The translations under genes and the position numbers were made by a program. Source: Sphingomonas kaistensis (GTDB lineage: Bacteria; Pseudomonadota; Alphaproteobacteria; Sphingomonadales; Sphingomonadaceae). From it: a DNA stretch of 64,000 nucleotides. The notes under the pieces were generated by a model, which worked only from the letters and a program-made list of their open reading frames with translations, made no database searches and was not told the DNA's origin. Positions 1-8,881 of the stretch are shown here, piece by piece; position 1 is the first letter of the stretch; the number at the start of each line of letters is the position of its first letter. Where the stretch lies: the NCBI RefSeq assembly GCF_036884275.1, contig NZ_CP145607.1, positions 620,001 through 684,000 of the forward strand, given 5' to 3'.

Positions 1-504
1 CTTGCCGCCGCCATGACCGCCAACGCATCGGCCCAGCGCTCCGGCCTCGATAATGCCGCCGTCATCCAGAAGCTTTATCCGCCCCGTGCGCTAGCCGCCG
101 GCGAGCAAGGCGTGGTCGGGTTTGAAGTGTCGCTCGACAAGGCGGGTCATCCGACCGCATGCCAGGTCACGCAAAGCAGCGGCTTTCCGCGGCTCGACCA
201 GGAAACCTGCGCCGTCATCACGCAGCACGCCGTGTTCGGTACCAACGCGGGGGTCGGCTCGGGCAGCAGCAAGCATGCCGGGACCATCGCCTGGACACTA
301 CCGGCCGGCGTGACGCCCGCCACCAACGCCGCCGCCGTGGTCACCGCGCCCGGCAAGATTAAGTGTCGCCGCTTTGTCCGGACCGGAACGATCATAGGGT
401 ATGAACGAGTCTGCATGACCGAAGCGGAGTGGCAGGAAGCCCGCCTCGACAGCAAGGCTAATTGGGAAGACCTACAGGGCAAAGGCTGGAAACAAGGTCT
501 GTAA
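1..504 (+). CDS. Secreted TonB C-terminal-domain protein, 5' end outside window
   Basis: The frame is open from the first base, and the residues before the first ATG (LAAA-MTANASA) read as the end of a signal peptide, so the start lies upstream of the window. The body matches the TonB C-terminal fold: a 'G.VGFEVSLDKAGHP' strand pair followed by 'QSSGFPRLDQETC'. There is no transmembrane anchor or proline-rich linker in what is visible, so this is not a classical energy transducer. After the TonB_C part comes a second small module with spaced cysteines (KCRR...RVCMTEAEW). It is paralogous along its whole length to the next gene. The exact function is unknown; a periplasmic binding or partner role is inferred. 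Confidence 0.75.
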   Translation, partial: LAAAMTANASAQRSGLDNAAVIQKLYPPRALAAGEQGVVGFEVSLDKAGHPTACQVTQSSGFPRLDQETCAVITQHAVFGTNAGVGSGSSKHAGTIAWTLPAGVTPATNAAAVVTAPGKIKCRRFVRTGTIIGYERVCMTEAEWQEARLDSKANWEDLQGKGWKQGL

Positions 505-573
505 TTCGCCGCCGGCCGGCATTGGCCGCCGGTTCCTCGTCAAAGAACAATCTAATCACCCTTGGAGACTACC

Positions 574-1110
574 ATGCGCCCCGCTTTCCTCCTTGTCGCC
601 GCCGCGCTGGTCGCGGCCCCGGCCATCGCCGAGACGCAGCGTAGCGATCTCGGCAATGCTGAGACGCTGATGAAGCTTTATCCGCCGCGCGCTCTGGCCG
701 CCGGTGAAGAAGGCCTGGTCGGTTTCGAGGTTCAGCTCGACAAGGCCGGTCATCCGACTTCGTGCGCGATCACGCAAAGCAGCGGCTTTCCGCGTCTCGA
801 CCAGGAAACCTGCACGGTGATTACCCAGCATGCGGTGTTCGCAGCCAACCCCGGCGTCGGCTCGGGAAGCAGCGCGCACAAGGGCCAGATCGCGTGGAAG
901 CTCCCCGCCGGCAGGACTCCCACCACGCTTGCCGCCAACGCTGCCGCCGACAAGCCTGCCAAGACGATCTGCAAACGCGTGCCGGTCACCGGCTCCAACG
1001 CTCGCTTCGAACGGGTGTGCATGTCGAGCGCGCAATGGGCCGAAGCCCAGGACGACACCAAGTCGAATTACAGCGAATTGCAGGGCAAGGGCTTCACCCA
1101 GGGCCAGTAA
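574..1110 (+). CDS. Secreted TonB C-terminal-domain protein (tandem paralog)
   Basis: 178 residues. I chose ATG 574 because GGAG sits 6 bases upstream and the protein then begins with a clean signal peptide (MRPAFLLVAAALVAAPAIA). An in-frame TTG at 562 is less likely. The mature part holds a TonB_C-like domain (about residues 35-115, core 'SSGFPRLDQETC') and a C-terminal module with two cysteines and the pattern TGS...RVCMSSAQW. It shares long identical stretches with the gene ending at 504, 69 bases away, so the pair is a tandem duplication. TonB_C domains normally contact outer-membrane receptors from a membrane-anchored protein. Here the domain is free in the periplasm, so its role cannot be named. 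Confidence 0.8.
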   Translation: MRPAFLLVAAALVAAPAIAETQRSDLGNAETLMKLYPPRALAAGEEGLVGFEVQLDKAGHPTSCAITQSSGFPRLDQETCTVITQHAVFAANPGVGSGSSAHKGQIAWKLPAGRTPTTLAANAAADKPAKTICKRVPVTGSNARFERVCMSSAQWAEAQDDTKSNYSELQGKGFTQGQ

Positions 1111-1131
1111 GCGGCCGGTCGGCGCTGAGCT

Positions 1132-1536
1132 CTACAAGAGGGCCAGCGCCGACAGACGCCCGTACAGCGACGGCGGCAACAGGCTGAGGCCGCTGTCGTC
1201 ATTGTCGCCGGGCTTGGGCGCAACGTCATGCTCGAGATAGCGCCACCCCTGGTGCGCGCGCTTGGGCATCGAAGGTATCGCCTGCAACCGTTCGCTGCAT
1301 ACGAAATCGATCCGCCCGTCGGGGCGCTCGTCGACGCGCAGGATGGCCGAGCAGGCGACCAGCCGGTGCTGGACGATCCAGTACAGCGCGCCGCCGTCGA
1401 GGATTTCGGCCAGCCGCTTGGGCCGCATCCGCGTCACCACCCTCACCTCGCCGCCACTCGCGCGGGTGGCGAAACGCTTTTCGAGCGATTCAAGGGTGCG
1501 GCAGCCCACGGCCACCTTGGTCAGGTGTAACGGCAC
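1132..1536 (-). CDS. DUF1489 family protein
   Basis: 134 residues, starting at a GTG (MPLHLTKVAVGC...). The N-terminal MPLHLTKVAVGC and the compact alpha/beta sequence fit the DUF1489 family, a short cytoplasmic protein conserved in alphaproteobacteria and without an assigned function. No signal peptide, membrane span or catalytic motif is apparent. There is no Shine-Dalgarno sequence in front of the GTG; instead a promoter-like pair of boxes lies directly upstream, suggesting a leaderless message. It lies downstream of mgtE on the same strand, with 38 bases between them. Confidence 0.75.
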   Translation of the reverse strand: MPLHLTKVAVGCRTLESLEKRFATRASGGEVRVVTRMRPKRLAEILDGGALYWIVQHRLVACSAILRVDERPDGRIDFVCSERLQAIPSMPKRAHQGWRYLEHDVAPKPGDNDDSGLSLLPPSLYGRLSALALL

Positions 1537-1543
1537 GAGTGAT

Positions 1544-1572
1544 TATGTAGCAAGTTGAATGGCTTGCGCCAA
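1544..1572 (-). promoter_or_regulatory. Putative promoter of the DUF1489 gene (leaderless type)
   Basis: On the minus strand TTGGCG and TACATA are separated by exactly 17 bases. The -10-like box ends 7 bases before the GTG start at 1536, so the predicted first transcribed base coincides with the start codon. No ribosome binding site is present. This is a sequence match only. Confidence 0.4.
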
Positions 1573-1574
1573 GC

Positions 1575-2999
1575 TCAACCGGTCAGGCCAACCGCCGTCG
1601 CAAGCCCGAGGAACAACAGAAAGCCCATCGAATCGGTCACCATGGTGACGAAGATCGAGCTCGCCACCGCCGGGTCCGCGCCCCACCGCTCCATGGTCAG
1701 CGGGACCAGCACGCCGGCAAACCCCGCGATCAGCACGTTGAACAGCATCGCCGCCGCAATCACTCCGCCGAGCTGGCCCGAGCCAAGGATCAGCGTCACC
1801 GCGATCCCGACCAAGGAGGCGACCGTCAGGCCGTTCATCAGCGCCACCCGCATCTCCCGCCCAACCGCTCGCCAGCGGTTGGAGCCGGTCAGCTGATTGG
1901 TCGCCAGCGCACGCACCGTCACCGCCAGCGTCTGCGTCCCCGCATTACCGCCTACGCCGGCGACGATCGGCATCAGCGCGGCAAGGATCGCCAGCCGCTC
2001 GATCGAACCCTCGAACAGGCGAATGATGGTCGAAGCCAGCAACGCGGTCAGCAGATTGGCGATCAGCCAGCGGACCCGCGCCTTGTAGCTGTCGAGCACC
2101 GGCTCGTTGATGTCGCCTTCGCCCGCGCCCGACAGCAGCAGCACGTCCTCGCTCGCTTCGGCCTGGATGATGTGGACGATGTCGTCGACGGTGATCATGC
2201 CCACCAGTCGCCCGCTGGCGTCGATCACCGCGGCCGACACCAGCGCATATTTCTGGAAGCGCAGCGCCACGTCTTCCTGGTCCATATCGACCGGGATCAA
2301 CGTCTGCTCGACCGCCATGATGTCGGCGACGCTGGTCGCGCGGGGCGAGCGGAGGATGGTCGACAGCTTGCAGGTGCCGACCGGATGGTGGCTCGGCGAC
2401 ACCACGAACACTTCCCAGAAATCGTCGGCAAGCTCGCGCTCGGAACGCAGGTAATCGATCACCTGCCCGACGTTCCAATGCGTCGGCACCGCGATCAGAT
2501 CGCGCTGCATCAGGCGCCCGGCGGTCTCCTCGCCGTAGGTGAGCGCTTCCTCGATCGCGGCACGGTCGTCGGGCTCCATCGCCCGCAGGACGGCGCGTTG
2601 GTCGTCTTCCTCGAGATCCTCGATGATCGCGACCGCGTCGTCGGTGTCGAGCTCGCCGGCGATCTCGGCAACCCGCTCGGGCGCCATTTCGCTGATTAGG
2701 ATCTCGCGGACATGCTCGTTGAGCTCGGCCAGCACCTCGGCATCGACCAGCTCGGCGAGCGCGGCGACCAGCCCCTCGCGCTCGTCGGCGCGGGCGAGTT
2801 CGATCAGGTCGGCGACGTCGGCGGGGTGAAGCGGTTTGACCAAGCCGCGGGCGGTCTCGGCATCGCCGTCGTGAACCGCGTCGAGCACCTTTTCGACGAA
2901 ATCGGGACGAAGCCGATCCTCGGCGTCCATCACCTCGCCGTCGGGCTCGTCGGCAGCGACGGTCAGCAGGTCGGCGTCAAGCGGTTCGCGCTCGCTCAT
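1575..2999 (-). CDS. mgtE: Magnesium transporter MgtE
   Basis: 474 residues, starting at the ATG preceded by GGAGG seven bases upstream (the open frame continues further, without a site). Order of parts: an acidic N-terminal MgtE_N helical domain (about 40-150) and a CBS pair (about 155-280, with 'GMITVDDIVHII'). The C-terminal membrane domain of about five helices carries the family signatures 'PIVAGVGGNAGTQT' and 'FVTMVTDSMGF'. MgtE is a homodimeric inner-membrane channel for Mg2+ whose N and CBS domains sense cytoplasmic Mg2+ and close the pore. Length and order are normal for the family. No Mg2+ riboswitch was recognised upstream. It is divergent from the cyclophilin gene. Confidence 0.95.
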   Translation of the reverse strand: MSEREPLDADLLTVAADEPDGEVMDAEDRLRPDFVEKVLDAVHDGDAETARGLVKPLHPADVADLIELARADEREGLVAALAELVDAEVLAELNEHVREILISEMAPERVAEIAGELDTDDAVAIIEDLEEDDQRAVLRAMEPDDRAAIEEALTYGEETAGRLMQRDLIAVPTHWNVGQVIDYLRSERELADDFWEVFVVSPSHHPVGTCKLSTILRSPRATSVADIMAVEQTLIPVDMDQEDVALRFQKYALVSAAVIDASGRLVGMITVDDIVHIIQAEASEDVLLLSGAGEGDINEPVLDSYKARVRWLIANLLTALLASTIIRLFEGSIERLAILAALMPIVAGVGGNAGTQTLAVTVRALATNQLTGSNRWRAVGREMRVALMNGLTVASLVGIAVTLILGSGQLGGVIAAAMLFNVLIAGFAGVLVPLTMERWGADPAVASSIFVTMVTDSMGFLLFLGLATAVGLTG

Positions 3000-3168
3000 G
3001 CTGTCCTCCCACCCCGCCCGTGTTGCTTGGGCTTGGCTCCTGTCACGGCGGGCCGGACTTGTCACCCCTTCGGGGATGGCAACAACAGAACGCCTCACCC
3101 CTCGGGGTAGCGCTGACGGGCACCACCCCCTAAATGCCCGGCAACCTTTCCAACAGGAGATTACCCCC

Positions 3169-3627
3169 ATGGCCGACGCGCCCCAGACCCTTACCCTGAC
3201 CCTTTCGAGCGGCGGCGATGTCGTGATCAAGCTCCGGCCTGACCTCGCGCCGGGTCACGTCGAGCGGATCGCCAAGCTTGCGAGCGAAGGCTTCTACGAC
3301 GGCGTCAAGTTCCACCGCGTGATCCCGGGCTTCATGGCTCAGGGCGGCGATCCCACCGGCACCGGCATGGGCGGCAGCGAGCTTCCCGACCTCAAGGCCG
3401 AATTCAACGCCGAGCCGCACGTCCGCGGCACCTGCTCGATGGCGCGCACCAACCAGCCGAACACGGCCAATAGCCAGTTCTTCATCTGCTTCGACGACGC
3501 CCGCTTCCTCGACAAGCAGTATACCGTGTGGGGCAATGTCGAGAGCGGCATGGAGCATGTCGACGCGCTGCCCAAGGGCGAACCCCCGCGCGAGCCCGGT
3601 ACGATCGTCAAGGCGACCGTCGCTTAA
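3169..3627 (+). CDS. Cyclophilin-type peptidyl-prolyl cis-trans isomerase
   Basis: 152 residues without a signal peptide, so cytoplasmic. The start at ATG 3169 is supported by AGGAG about ten bases upstream. The cyclophilin core is clear: 'FHRVIPGFMAQGGDPTGTG' contains the catalytic arginine, and 'ANSQFFICF' follows. It speeds proline cis-trans isomerisation during protein folding. Length fits the small bacterial PpiB class. The gene is followed by an SDR 82 bases downstream on the same strand, and it diverges from mgtE. Regulation is not evident. Confidence 0.93.
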   Translation: MADAPQTLTLTLSSGGDVVIKLRPDLAPGHVERIAKLASEGFYDGVKFHRVIPGFMAQGGDPTGTGMGGSELPDLKAEFNAEPHVRGTCSMARTNQPNTANSQFFICFDDARFLDKQYTVWGNVESGMEHVDALPKGEPPREPGTIVKATVA

Positions 3628-3709
3628 GCGGCCGCAATTCAGCAGGCGGGGCCGGTCGCCATGGCTGCCCCGCCCAAACGTTCCTCTCTTGTCTGAGGCG
3701 GCCGGCACC

Positions 3710-4471
3710 ATGACGTCACCCGTTGTTCTCATCACCGGCGCCTCGGCCGGGCTTGGCGTTCACTTCGCCCGGCAGCTTTCCGCCACCGGCGCGCGGCTGG
3801 TGCTGGTCGCCCGCCGCAAGAATCGCATCGAAGCGCTCGCGGCCGAGCTTGGCAATGCCCGCGCGGTCGCGCTCGATCTGGCGGAGCCGGACGCTGCCAA
3901 GCGCCTGCTGAAGGACGTCGCGGACCACGGCGAGCATGTCGATTGCCTCGTCAACAATGCCGGTTTCGGCCTTCGCGGCCGGGTCGCCGAACAGGAAGCG
4001 GCGCGCCTGCGCCAGATGATCGACCTCAACTGCGGGCTGCTGACCGAACTCGCGCGCGGCGTGCTGCCCGGCATGATTGGGCGGGGCCGGGGCGGCATTC
4101 TCAACGTCGCTTCCACCGCCGCTTTCCAGCCCGGCCCCGGCATGGCGGTCTATTTCGCGACCAAGGCCTTTGTGCTGAGCTTCACCGAAGCGCTGCACGA
4201 GGAAGTGCGCGGTACCGGGGTCCACGTCACCGCGCTTTGCCCCGGCCCGACCAGCACCGAATTCGGCGAACTCGCCGGCTTTGAGCCCAAGTTCCAGCAG
4301 GCCTTCGAAAAATTGAGCGAACAGCCCGGTCCGGTGGTCGCGGCGGGGCTTGCCGGCCTGTCGGCGAACAAGGCGATCGTCATTCCCGGTGCGATGAACA
4401 GGGTCGGCGCGCAAAGCGCGCGTTTCCTCCCGCGTTCGGTGATGCGGCGGATCGCGGGGGTGCTGAAATAG
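3710..4471 (+). CDS. Short-chain dehydrogenase/reductase (classical SDR)
   Basis: 253 residues from ATG 3710. The Rossmann nucleotide-binding motif TGASAGLG is at 8-15, NNAG is near 84, the catalytic serine is in 'NVASTAAF' (about 135), and the YFATK active-site Tyr/Lys is at about 148/152. The family oxidises or reduces an alcohol/ketone pair with NAD(P)H. An arginine pair after the first strand ('VARRKNR') points to NADP(H). Substrate cannot be read from the sequence. The best-matching group is the DltE/YqjQ-like SDRs of unknown substrate. It lies between a cyclophilin and the CDC48-like gene on the same strand; separate transcription is possible. Confidence 0.88.
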   Translation: MTSPVVLITGASAGLGVHFARQLSATGARLVLVARRKNRIEALAAELGNARAVALDLAEPDAAKRLLKDVADHGEHVDCLVNNAGFGLRGRVAEQEAARLRQMIDLNCGLLTELARGVLPGMIGRGRGGILNVASTAAFQPGPGMAVYFATKAFVLSFTEALHEEVRGTGVHVTALCPGPTSTEFGELAGFEPKFQQAFEKLSEQPGPVVAAGLAGLSANKAIVIPGAMNRVGAQSARFLPRSVMRRIAGVLK

Positions 4472-4554
4472 GCCGAGGCCTTTTCAACCGCGCGGCCAAT
4501 GCCACATTGAACCGCGAACGACCTCTGCCGTTAGGCGGAGTTGAGGAGTGTTGA

Positions 4555-6858
4555 ATGGCCGACGTCGAAACTGAAATCCGCCGCCTGCAGGTGGCCAACC
4601 TGCCCCCCGCCGACAGCGGCCGGGGCATTGCCCGCGTGCCCAAGAAAATCATGGATCAGCTCGGGCTGACCGACGGCGACGTGATCGAGATCGAAGGCAA
4701 GCGTGCCACCCCGGCGCTCGCGGTGCGGCCCTACGGCGACGACGAAGGGCTCGACATCATCCGCCTCGACGGCCTTCAGCGCGCCAATGCCGGCGTCGGC
4801 TCGGGCGATTTCGTCGAGGTGCGCCGCGCGTCGGCCAAGGCGGCGACCCGCGTGGTGTTCGCGCCGGCGCAGAACAACGTCCGCCTGCACGGCTCGTCCG
4901 AAGCATTGAAGCGCAGCTTCGCCGGCCGTCCGCTGACCGCCGGCGACACCGTCGCCACCGCCGGGCACCAGCGGGTCAATGCCGACATGCCCGATCACGT
5001 CCGCCAGCTGCTCAATGCGCCAGCGTTCGCGATGCAGGAAATCCGTCTCAACGTCGTCTCGACCACCCCGCGCGGGATCGTCCACATCGACGCCAACACT
5101 GTGGTCGAACTGCTGCCCGAATATACCGAGCAGCATGGCGAACGCCGCGCCGACGTCACCTATGACGACCTCGGCGGCATGCGCGACACCATCGACGCGC
5201 TGCGCGAGATGGTCGAATTGCCGCTGCGCCATCCCGAACTGTTCCAGCGCCTCGGCGTCGATCCGCCCAAGGGCGTCCTGCTGCATGGCCCCCCCGGCAC
5301 CGGCAAGACGCGGCTGGCGCGCGCGGTCGCCAACGAGAGCGACGCGCAATTCTTCCACATCGCGGGTCCCGAGATCATGGGTTCGGCCTATGGCGAATCC
5401 GAGAAAAAGCTGCGCGAGCTGTTCGAGGAAGCCGGCCAGGCCGCGCCCTCGATCATCTTCATCGACGAGATCGATTCGATCGCCCCCAAGCGCGACCAGG
5501 TGTCGGGTGAAGCGGAAAAGCGCCTCGTCGCTCAGTTGCTGACCCTGATGGACGGCCTCGAGCCGCGTCAGAACCTCGTCGTCATCGCCGCCACCAACCG
5601 GCCCGAGGCGATCGACGAAGCGCTTCGCCGGCCCGGCCGGTTCGACCGCGAAATCGTGGTCGGCGTGCCCGACGAGGCCGGCCGCCGCGAGATCCTCGGC
5701 ATCCACACCCGCGGCATGCCGCTGGCAGAAGGCGTCGATCTCGATGGCCTCGCCCGCCGCACCTACGGCTTCGTCGGCGCCGATCTTGCCGCCCTGACCC
5801 GCGAAGCCGCACTCGAATCGGTGCGGCGGATCATGCCCGAGCTGAACCTTGCCGACGGCAGCATCCCGACCGAGGTGCTCGACAAGCTAAGCGTCCTCAC
5901 CACCGATTTCGACAATGCCCTGAAGCGCGTCCAGCCCTCGGCCATGCGCGAAGTGATGGTGCAGGTGCCGACCGTCGGCTGGGACGATGTCGGCGGTCTC
6001 GATCAGGCTGCGGCCAAGCTCAAGGAAGGGATCGAGCTGCCGCTGAAGCATGCCGAAGCCTTCAAGCGGCTCGGCATCCGTCCGGCCAAGGGCTTCCTGC
6101 TCTACGGCCCGCCGGGCACCGGCAAGACCCTGCTGGCCAAGGCCGCGGCGCGCGAAAGCGAGGCCAATTTCATCGCCATCAAATCGTCCGACCTCCTCAG
6201 CAAATGGTATGGCGAAAGCGAGCAGCAGATCGCCCGCCTGTTTCAGCGCGCGCGGCAGGTCGCCCCGACCGTCATCTTCATCGACGAAATGGACAGCCTG
6301 GTCCCCGCCCGCGGCGGGGGCATGGGCGAGCCGCAGGTGACCGAGCGAGTGGTGAACACCATCCTCGCCGAAATGGACGGTCTCGAGGAATTGCAGGGCG
6401 TGGTGCTGATCGGCGCGACCAATCGGCCGAACCTCATCGACCCTGCGCTGCTCCGCCCGGGCCGGCTGGACGAGCTGGTGTATGTCGGTCCGCCCGACGT
6501 CGCCGGCCGCCGCCGCATCCTGGCGATCCACGCCAAGAACATGCCGCTTGCCGCTGACGTCGACCTGGAGGCGCTGGCGCGCCGGACCGAGCGCTTCACC
6601 GGGGCCGACCTCGAGGATCTGACCCGCCGTGCGGGCCTCACCGCGCTGCGCCGCGACCTCTCCAATACCGAAGTTACCATGGCCGACTTCGAAGCCGCGC
6701 TGACCGAGACGCGGGCTTCGGTGACGCCCGAGATGCTGGCCGAATACGAACGCATTCAGGACACGCTGAAGAGCGACGCGGTGCGGCCGGATCGCGGCGG
6801 GATCGGCTTTATCTCGCCCGGGATGCTCACCCCCCGTCCGGGCGGCAAGACCGGCTAG
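4555..6858 (+). CDS. CDC48/p97-type AAA ATPase with two AAA modules
   Basis: 767 residues, with GAGGAG upstream of the ATG. An N-terminal double-psi-barrel-like CDC48 N domain occupies about 1-190 ('[15 protein letters not shown]' is typical). Two AAA modules follow: D1 with Walker [10 protein letters not shown] near 245 and Walker [10 protein letters not shown] near 300, and D2 with GPPGTGKTL near 518 and VIFIDEMDS near 573. Both keep sensor and arginine-finger regions ('RRPGRFDRE', 'LRPGRLDEL'). Such hexameric unfoldases extract and unfold protein substrates. They are standard in archaea and eukaryotes but patchy in bacteria. The tail ([13 protein letters not shown]) lacks a recognisable HbYX proteasome-docking end. 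The stop overlaps the convergent MFS gene by 4 bases. Confidence 0.92.
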   Translation: MADVETEIRRLQVANLPPADSGRGIARVPKKIMDQLGLTDGDVIEIEGKRATPALAVRPYGDDEGLDIIRLDGLQRANAGVGSGDFVEVRRASAKAATRVVFAPAQNNVRLHGSSEALKRSFAGRPLTAGDTVATAGHQRVNADMPDHVRQLLNAPAFAMQEIRLNVVSTTPRGIVHIDANTVVELLPEYTEQHGERRADVTYDDLGGMRDTIDALREMVELPLRHPELFQRLGVDPPKGVLLHGPPGTGKTRLARAVANESDAQFFHIAGPEIMGSAYGESEKKLRELFEEAGQAAPSIIFIDEIDSIAPKRDQVSGEAEKRLVAQLLTLMDGLEPRQNLVVIAATNRPEAIDEALRRPGRFDREIVVGVPDEAGRREILGIHTRGMPLAEGVDLDGLARRTYGFVGADLAALTREAALESVRRIMPELNLADGSIPTEVLDKLSVLTTDFDNALKRVQPSAMREVMVQVPTVGWDDVGGLDQAAAKLKEGIELPLKHAEAFKRLGIRPAKGFLLYGPPGTGKTLLAKAAARESEANFIAIKSSDLLSKWYGESEQQIARLFQRARQVAPTVIFIDEMDSLVPARGGGMGEPQVTERVVNTILAEMDGLEELQGVVLIGATNRPNLIDPALLRPGRLDELVYVGPPDVAGRRRILAIHAKNMPLAADVDLEALARRTERFTGADLEDLTRRAGLTALRRDLSNTEVTMADFEAALTETRASVTPEMLAEYERIQDTLKSDAVRPDRGGIGFISPGMLTPRPGGKTG

Positions 6859-8150
6859 CGCAGCGATCGGCTCCCCCAGGCCAGGACCAGCACCACCGCC
6901 ACGGCGACGCCGAACGGCAGGTGCTGGTCCACCGCGTACAGCAGCATCCCCGCCGCAGGCGCGAAGATGTAGCTGATCCCATTGGCCGAGGTGATGACCC
7001 CCGCCACCGCTCCCTGTTCGGCAAGCGGGACGGCGAGGCTTGCGCCGGAGGTGAAGCCCGGGCGCGTGAAGCCGAAGCCGATGCTCGTGAGCCCGAAGCC
7101 GAGCACCAGTCCGTAGAGATCGCCCGCCACCGCCGTCACGCCGAGCCCCAGCGCCGCGATCAAGGACCCCCACACGATCAGCGCGCGCGGGGACAGGCCG
7201 AGCTTGGGGATCAGCCCCCATTGCGCCGCCAGCGTGCCGCCCGCGCCCGCCATCATGACGATCGCGATCGGCTGCGCGGCGCTTGTAGCGGGGACCGCCA
7301 GGACATCGATGATGTAAAAGCCGATGCAGGTCAGCGTCGCCGCCTGCGCGTGGCCCGCGACCACGCCGGCGATGATCCACTGCCGGATCCGCCCGTCACG
7401 CCACGACAGGCGCTTCTGCCGGTCGGGCGCGGTCGCTGCGCGGACGCTGGCACCGGTGATCATCGAGGCGAGGCTCGGATAGCTCATCGCCGCGCCGCGC
7501 CCTTCCAGCCGCTGGCCGCGATCGTCGGGCAGCCAGACATGGATGGCGAGCGCCACCGCGATCGCGATCAGGGCAAAGGCGAACAACGGCCCCGGCAGCC
7601 CGATGAAGGGCAGCACGAACAAGGGCGCCAACGCCGGCCCGACGATAGTGCCGAGCCCGAAGGAGGAGGACAACGCCGACAATTGCGCCGTTCGCGCCGA
7701 GCGCCGGGTCTTGGACGCGAGATAGGCCTGCGTCGCGCTCGGCGTGGCGCAGCCGAGCGCGCCGTAGATGGCGCGGAACAGCCCGAACAGCAGAAAGGTC
7801 AGCGCCGCGCCGGTCCATCCGTGCAGCCCGGCGATCAGCACCAGACCGCACAGGGTCATCGAGACGATGAAGCCGAGCAGCCCCAATTGGGTCAGCGCCT
7901 TGCGGCCGTGGGTGTCGCTCTTTTCGGCCCAGGTCGGCGCCAGCCATACCCACAGCACGGCGCTCCAGGTGTAAGCGATGGCGACCCAGAAATCGGCGAT
8001 TCCGATCGCGCGGCCGATCGCCGGCATCACCGATTGCAGCGCGGTATTGCCCGCCGCCGCGACCAGCATCGCGGCGTAGAGCAACAGGAAATGCAGGTTG
8101 GTCAGCGCCGATCCGCCGACCTTCTGTCGCTTGGGGGACGCGCCTTGCAT
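6855..8150 (-). CDS. MFS transporter (tetracycline/multidrug-type antiporter family)
   Basis: 431 residues from the ATG at 8150, chosen because AGGAG lies 8 bases upstream; the frame itself extends further. About twelve hydrophobic helices are visible. The loop after helix 2 has the MFS signature-like 'WAEKSDTHGRKALTQLG', and helix 5 has the antiporter-like 'GLGTIVGPALAPLF'. This is the layout of TCR/Tet-type drug:H+ antiporters of the inner membrane. The substrate is unknown. The gene is divergent from the methyltransferase gene and convergent with the CDC48 gene, sharing a CTAG that contains both stop codons. Confidence 0.87.
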   Translation of the reverse strand: MQGASPKRQKVGGSALTNLHFLLLYAAMLVAAAGNTALQSVMPAIGRAIGIADFWVAIAYTWSAVLWVWLAPTWAEKSDTHGRKALTQLGLLGFIVSMTLCGLVLIAGLHGWTGAALTFLLFGLFRAIYGALGCATPSATQAYLASKTRRSARTAQLSALSSSFGLGTIVGPALAPLFVLPFIGLPGPLFAFALIAIAVALAIHVWLPDDRGQRLEGRGAAMSYPSLASMITGASVRAATAPDRQKRLSWRDGRIRQWIIAGVVAGHAQAATLTCIGFYIIDVLAVPATSAAQPIAIVMMAGAGGTLAAQWGLIPKLGLSPRALIVWGSLIAALGLGVTAVAGDLYGLVLGFGLTSIGFGFTRPGFTSGASLAVPLAEQGAVAGVITSANGISYIFAPAAGMLLYAVDQHLPFGVAVAVVLVLAWGSRSLR

Positions 8151-8248
8151 GAGAAGCGCTCCTAGCGGCCTTCCGGAACTTGCCAAGGCGGCAGGCATTT
8201 GCTTGGAGCCATTGCCAGCCGTCCGCGGACACTTTAGCCGGAGCCCCC

Positions 8249-8878
8249 ATGCAAGCCACGTCCGCCCGCGCGCTCAAGGAACGGCGCCGTCATGATCGCC
8301 GCCGTCGGAACGGCTCCGAGCGACTCGCCTTCCTCCGCGGTTTCTTCAAGAACCCGGTCATGGTCGGCTCCGTCATCCCGTCGAGCCGCCGTTTGATCGA
8401 CAAGATGCTGGGTCCGGTCGATTGGCCGAACACCCGGCTGTTCGTCGAATATGGCCCGGGCGTCGGCACCTTCACCCGCATCATTCTTGATCGCCTGCCC
8501 GAAGATGCGCGGCTGGTCACCATCGACACCAATCCTGAATTCACCGCTTTCCTCAAGGAAAGCATCGACGATCCGCGGCTGATCGCGATCACCGCCAGCG
8601 CCGCCGACGTCGAAAAGGTGCTGGAAGAACGCGGGCTCGGCCACGCCGACTATATCCTCTCGGGCCTGCCCTTCTCGACCCTGCCGCCGGGCGTCGGCGA
8701 TGCCATCGGCGCTGCCACCGCACGCGCGATCCGGCCGGGCGGCGCGTTCCTTGTTTATCAGTTCAGCCCCAAGGTCCGCGACTTCATCGCCCCCGTGTTC
8801 GACCGCCTCGACCGCGGCTTTGAATGGGTCAACGTGCCCCCGGCGACCCTGTTCTGGGCGTGGCGCAACGAGGCCTGA
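8249..8878 (+). CDS. Class I SAM-dependent methyltransferase, PmtA-like
   Basis: 209 residues from ATG 8249 (GGAG 6-9 bases upstream). The start is very basic (KERRRHDRRRR). 'FFKNPVMVGSVIPSSRRL' is typical of the group of rRNA-adenine-dimethylase-like enzymes that includes phospholipid N-methyltransferase PmtA. The SAM-binding motif VEYGPGVGTFT is at about 67-76, and 'ILSGLPFSTLPP' is the motif IV region. PmtA-type enzymes methylate phosphatidylethanolamine towards phosphatidylcholine at the membrane. Its neighbour is a phospholipase-D-family gene, convergent three bases downstream, which agrees with a lipid role, but the substrate is inferred. Confidence 0.8.
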   Translation: MQATSARALKERRRHDRRRRNGSERLAFLRGFFKNPVMVGSVIPSSRRLIDKMLGPVDWPNTRLFVEYGPGVGTFTRIILDRLPEDARLVTIDTNPEFTAFLKESIDDPRLIAITASAADVEKVLEERGLGHADYILSGLPFSTLPPGVGDAIGAATARAIRPGGAFLVYQFSPKVRDFIAPVFDRLDRGFEWVNVPPATLFWAWRNEA

Positions 8879-8881
8879 GCT

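Noticed and set aside
3000..3168. Possible Mg2+ leader or riboswitch before mgtE
   Set aside because: Only short hairpins (CCCCTTCGGGG type) are visible and none has the M-box pattern.
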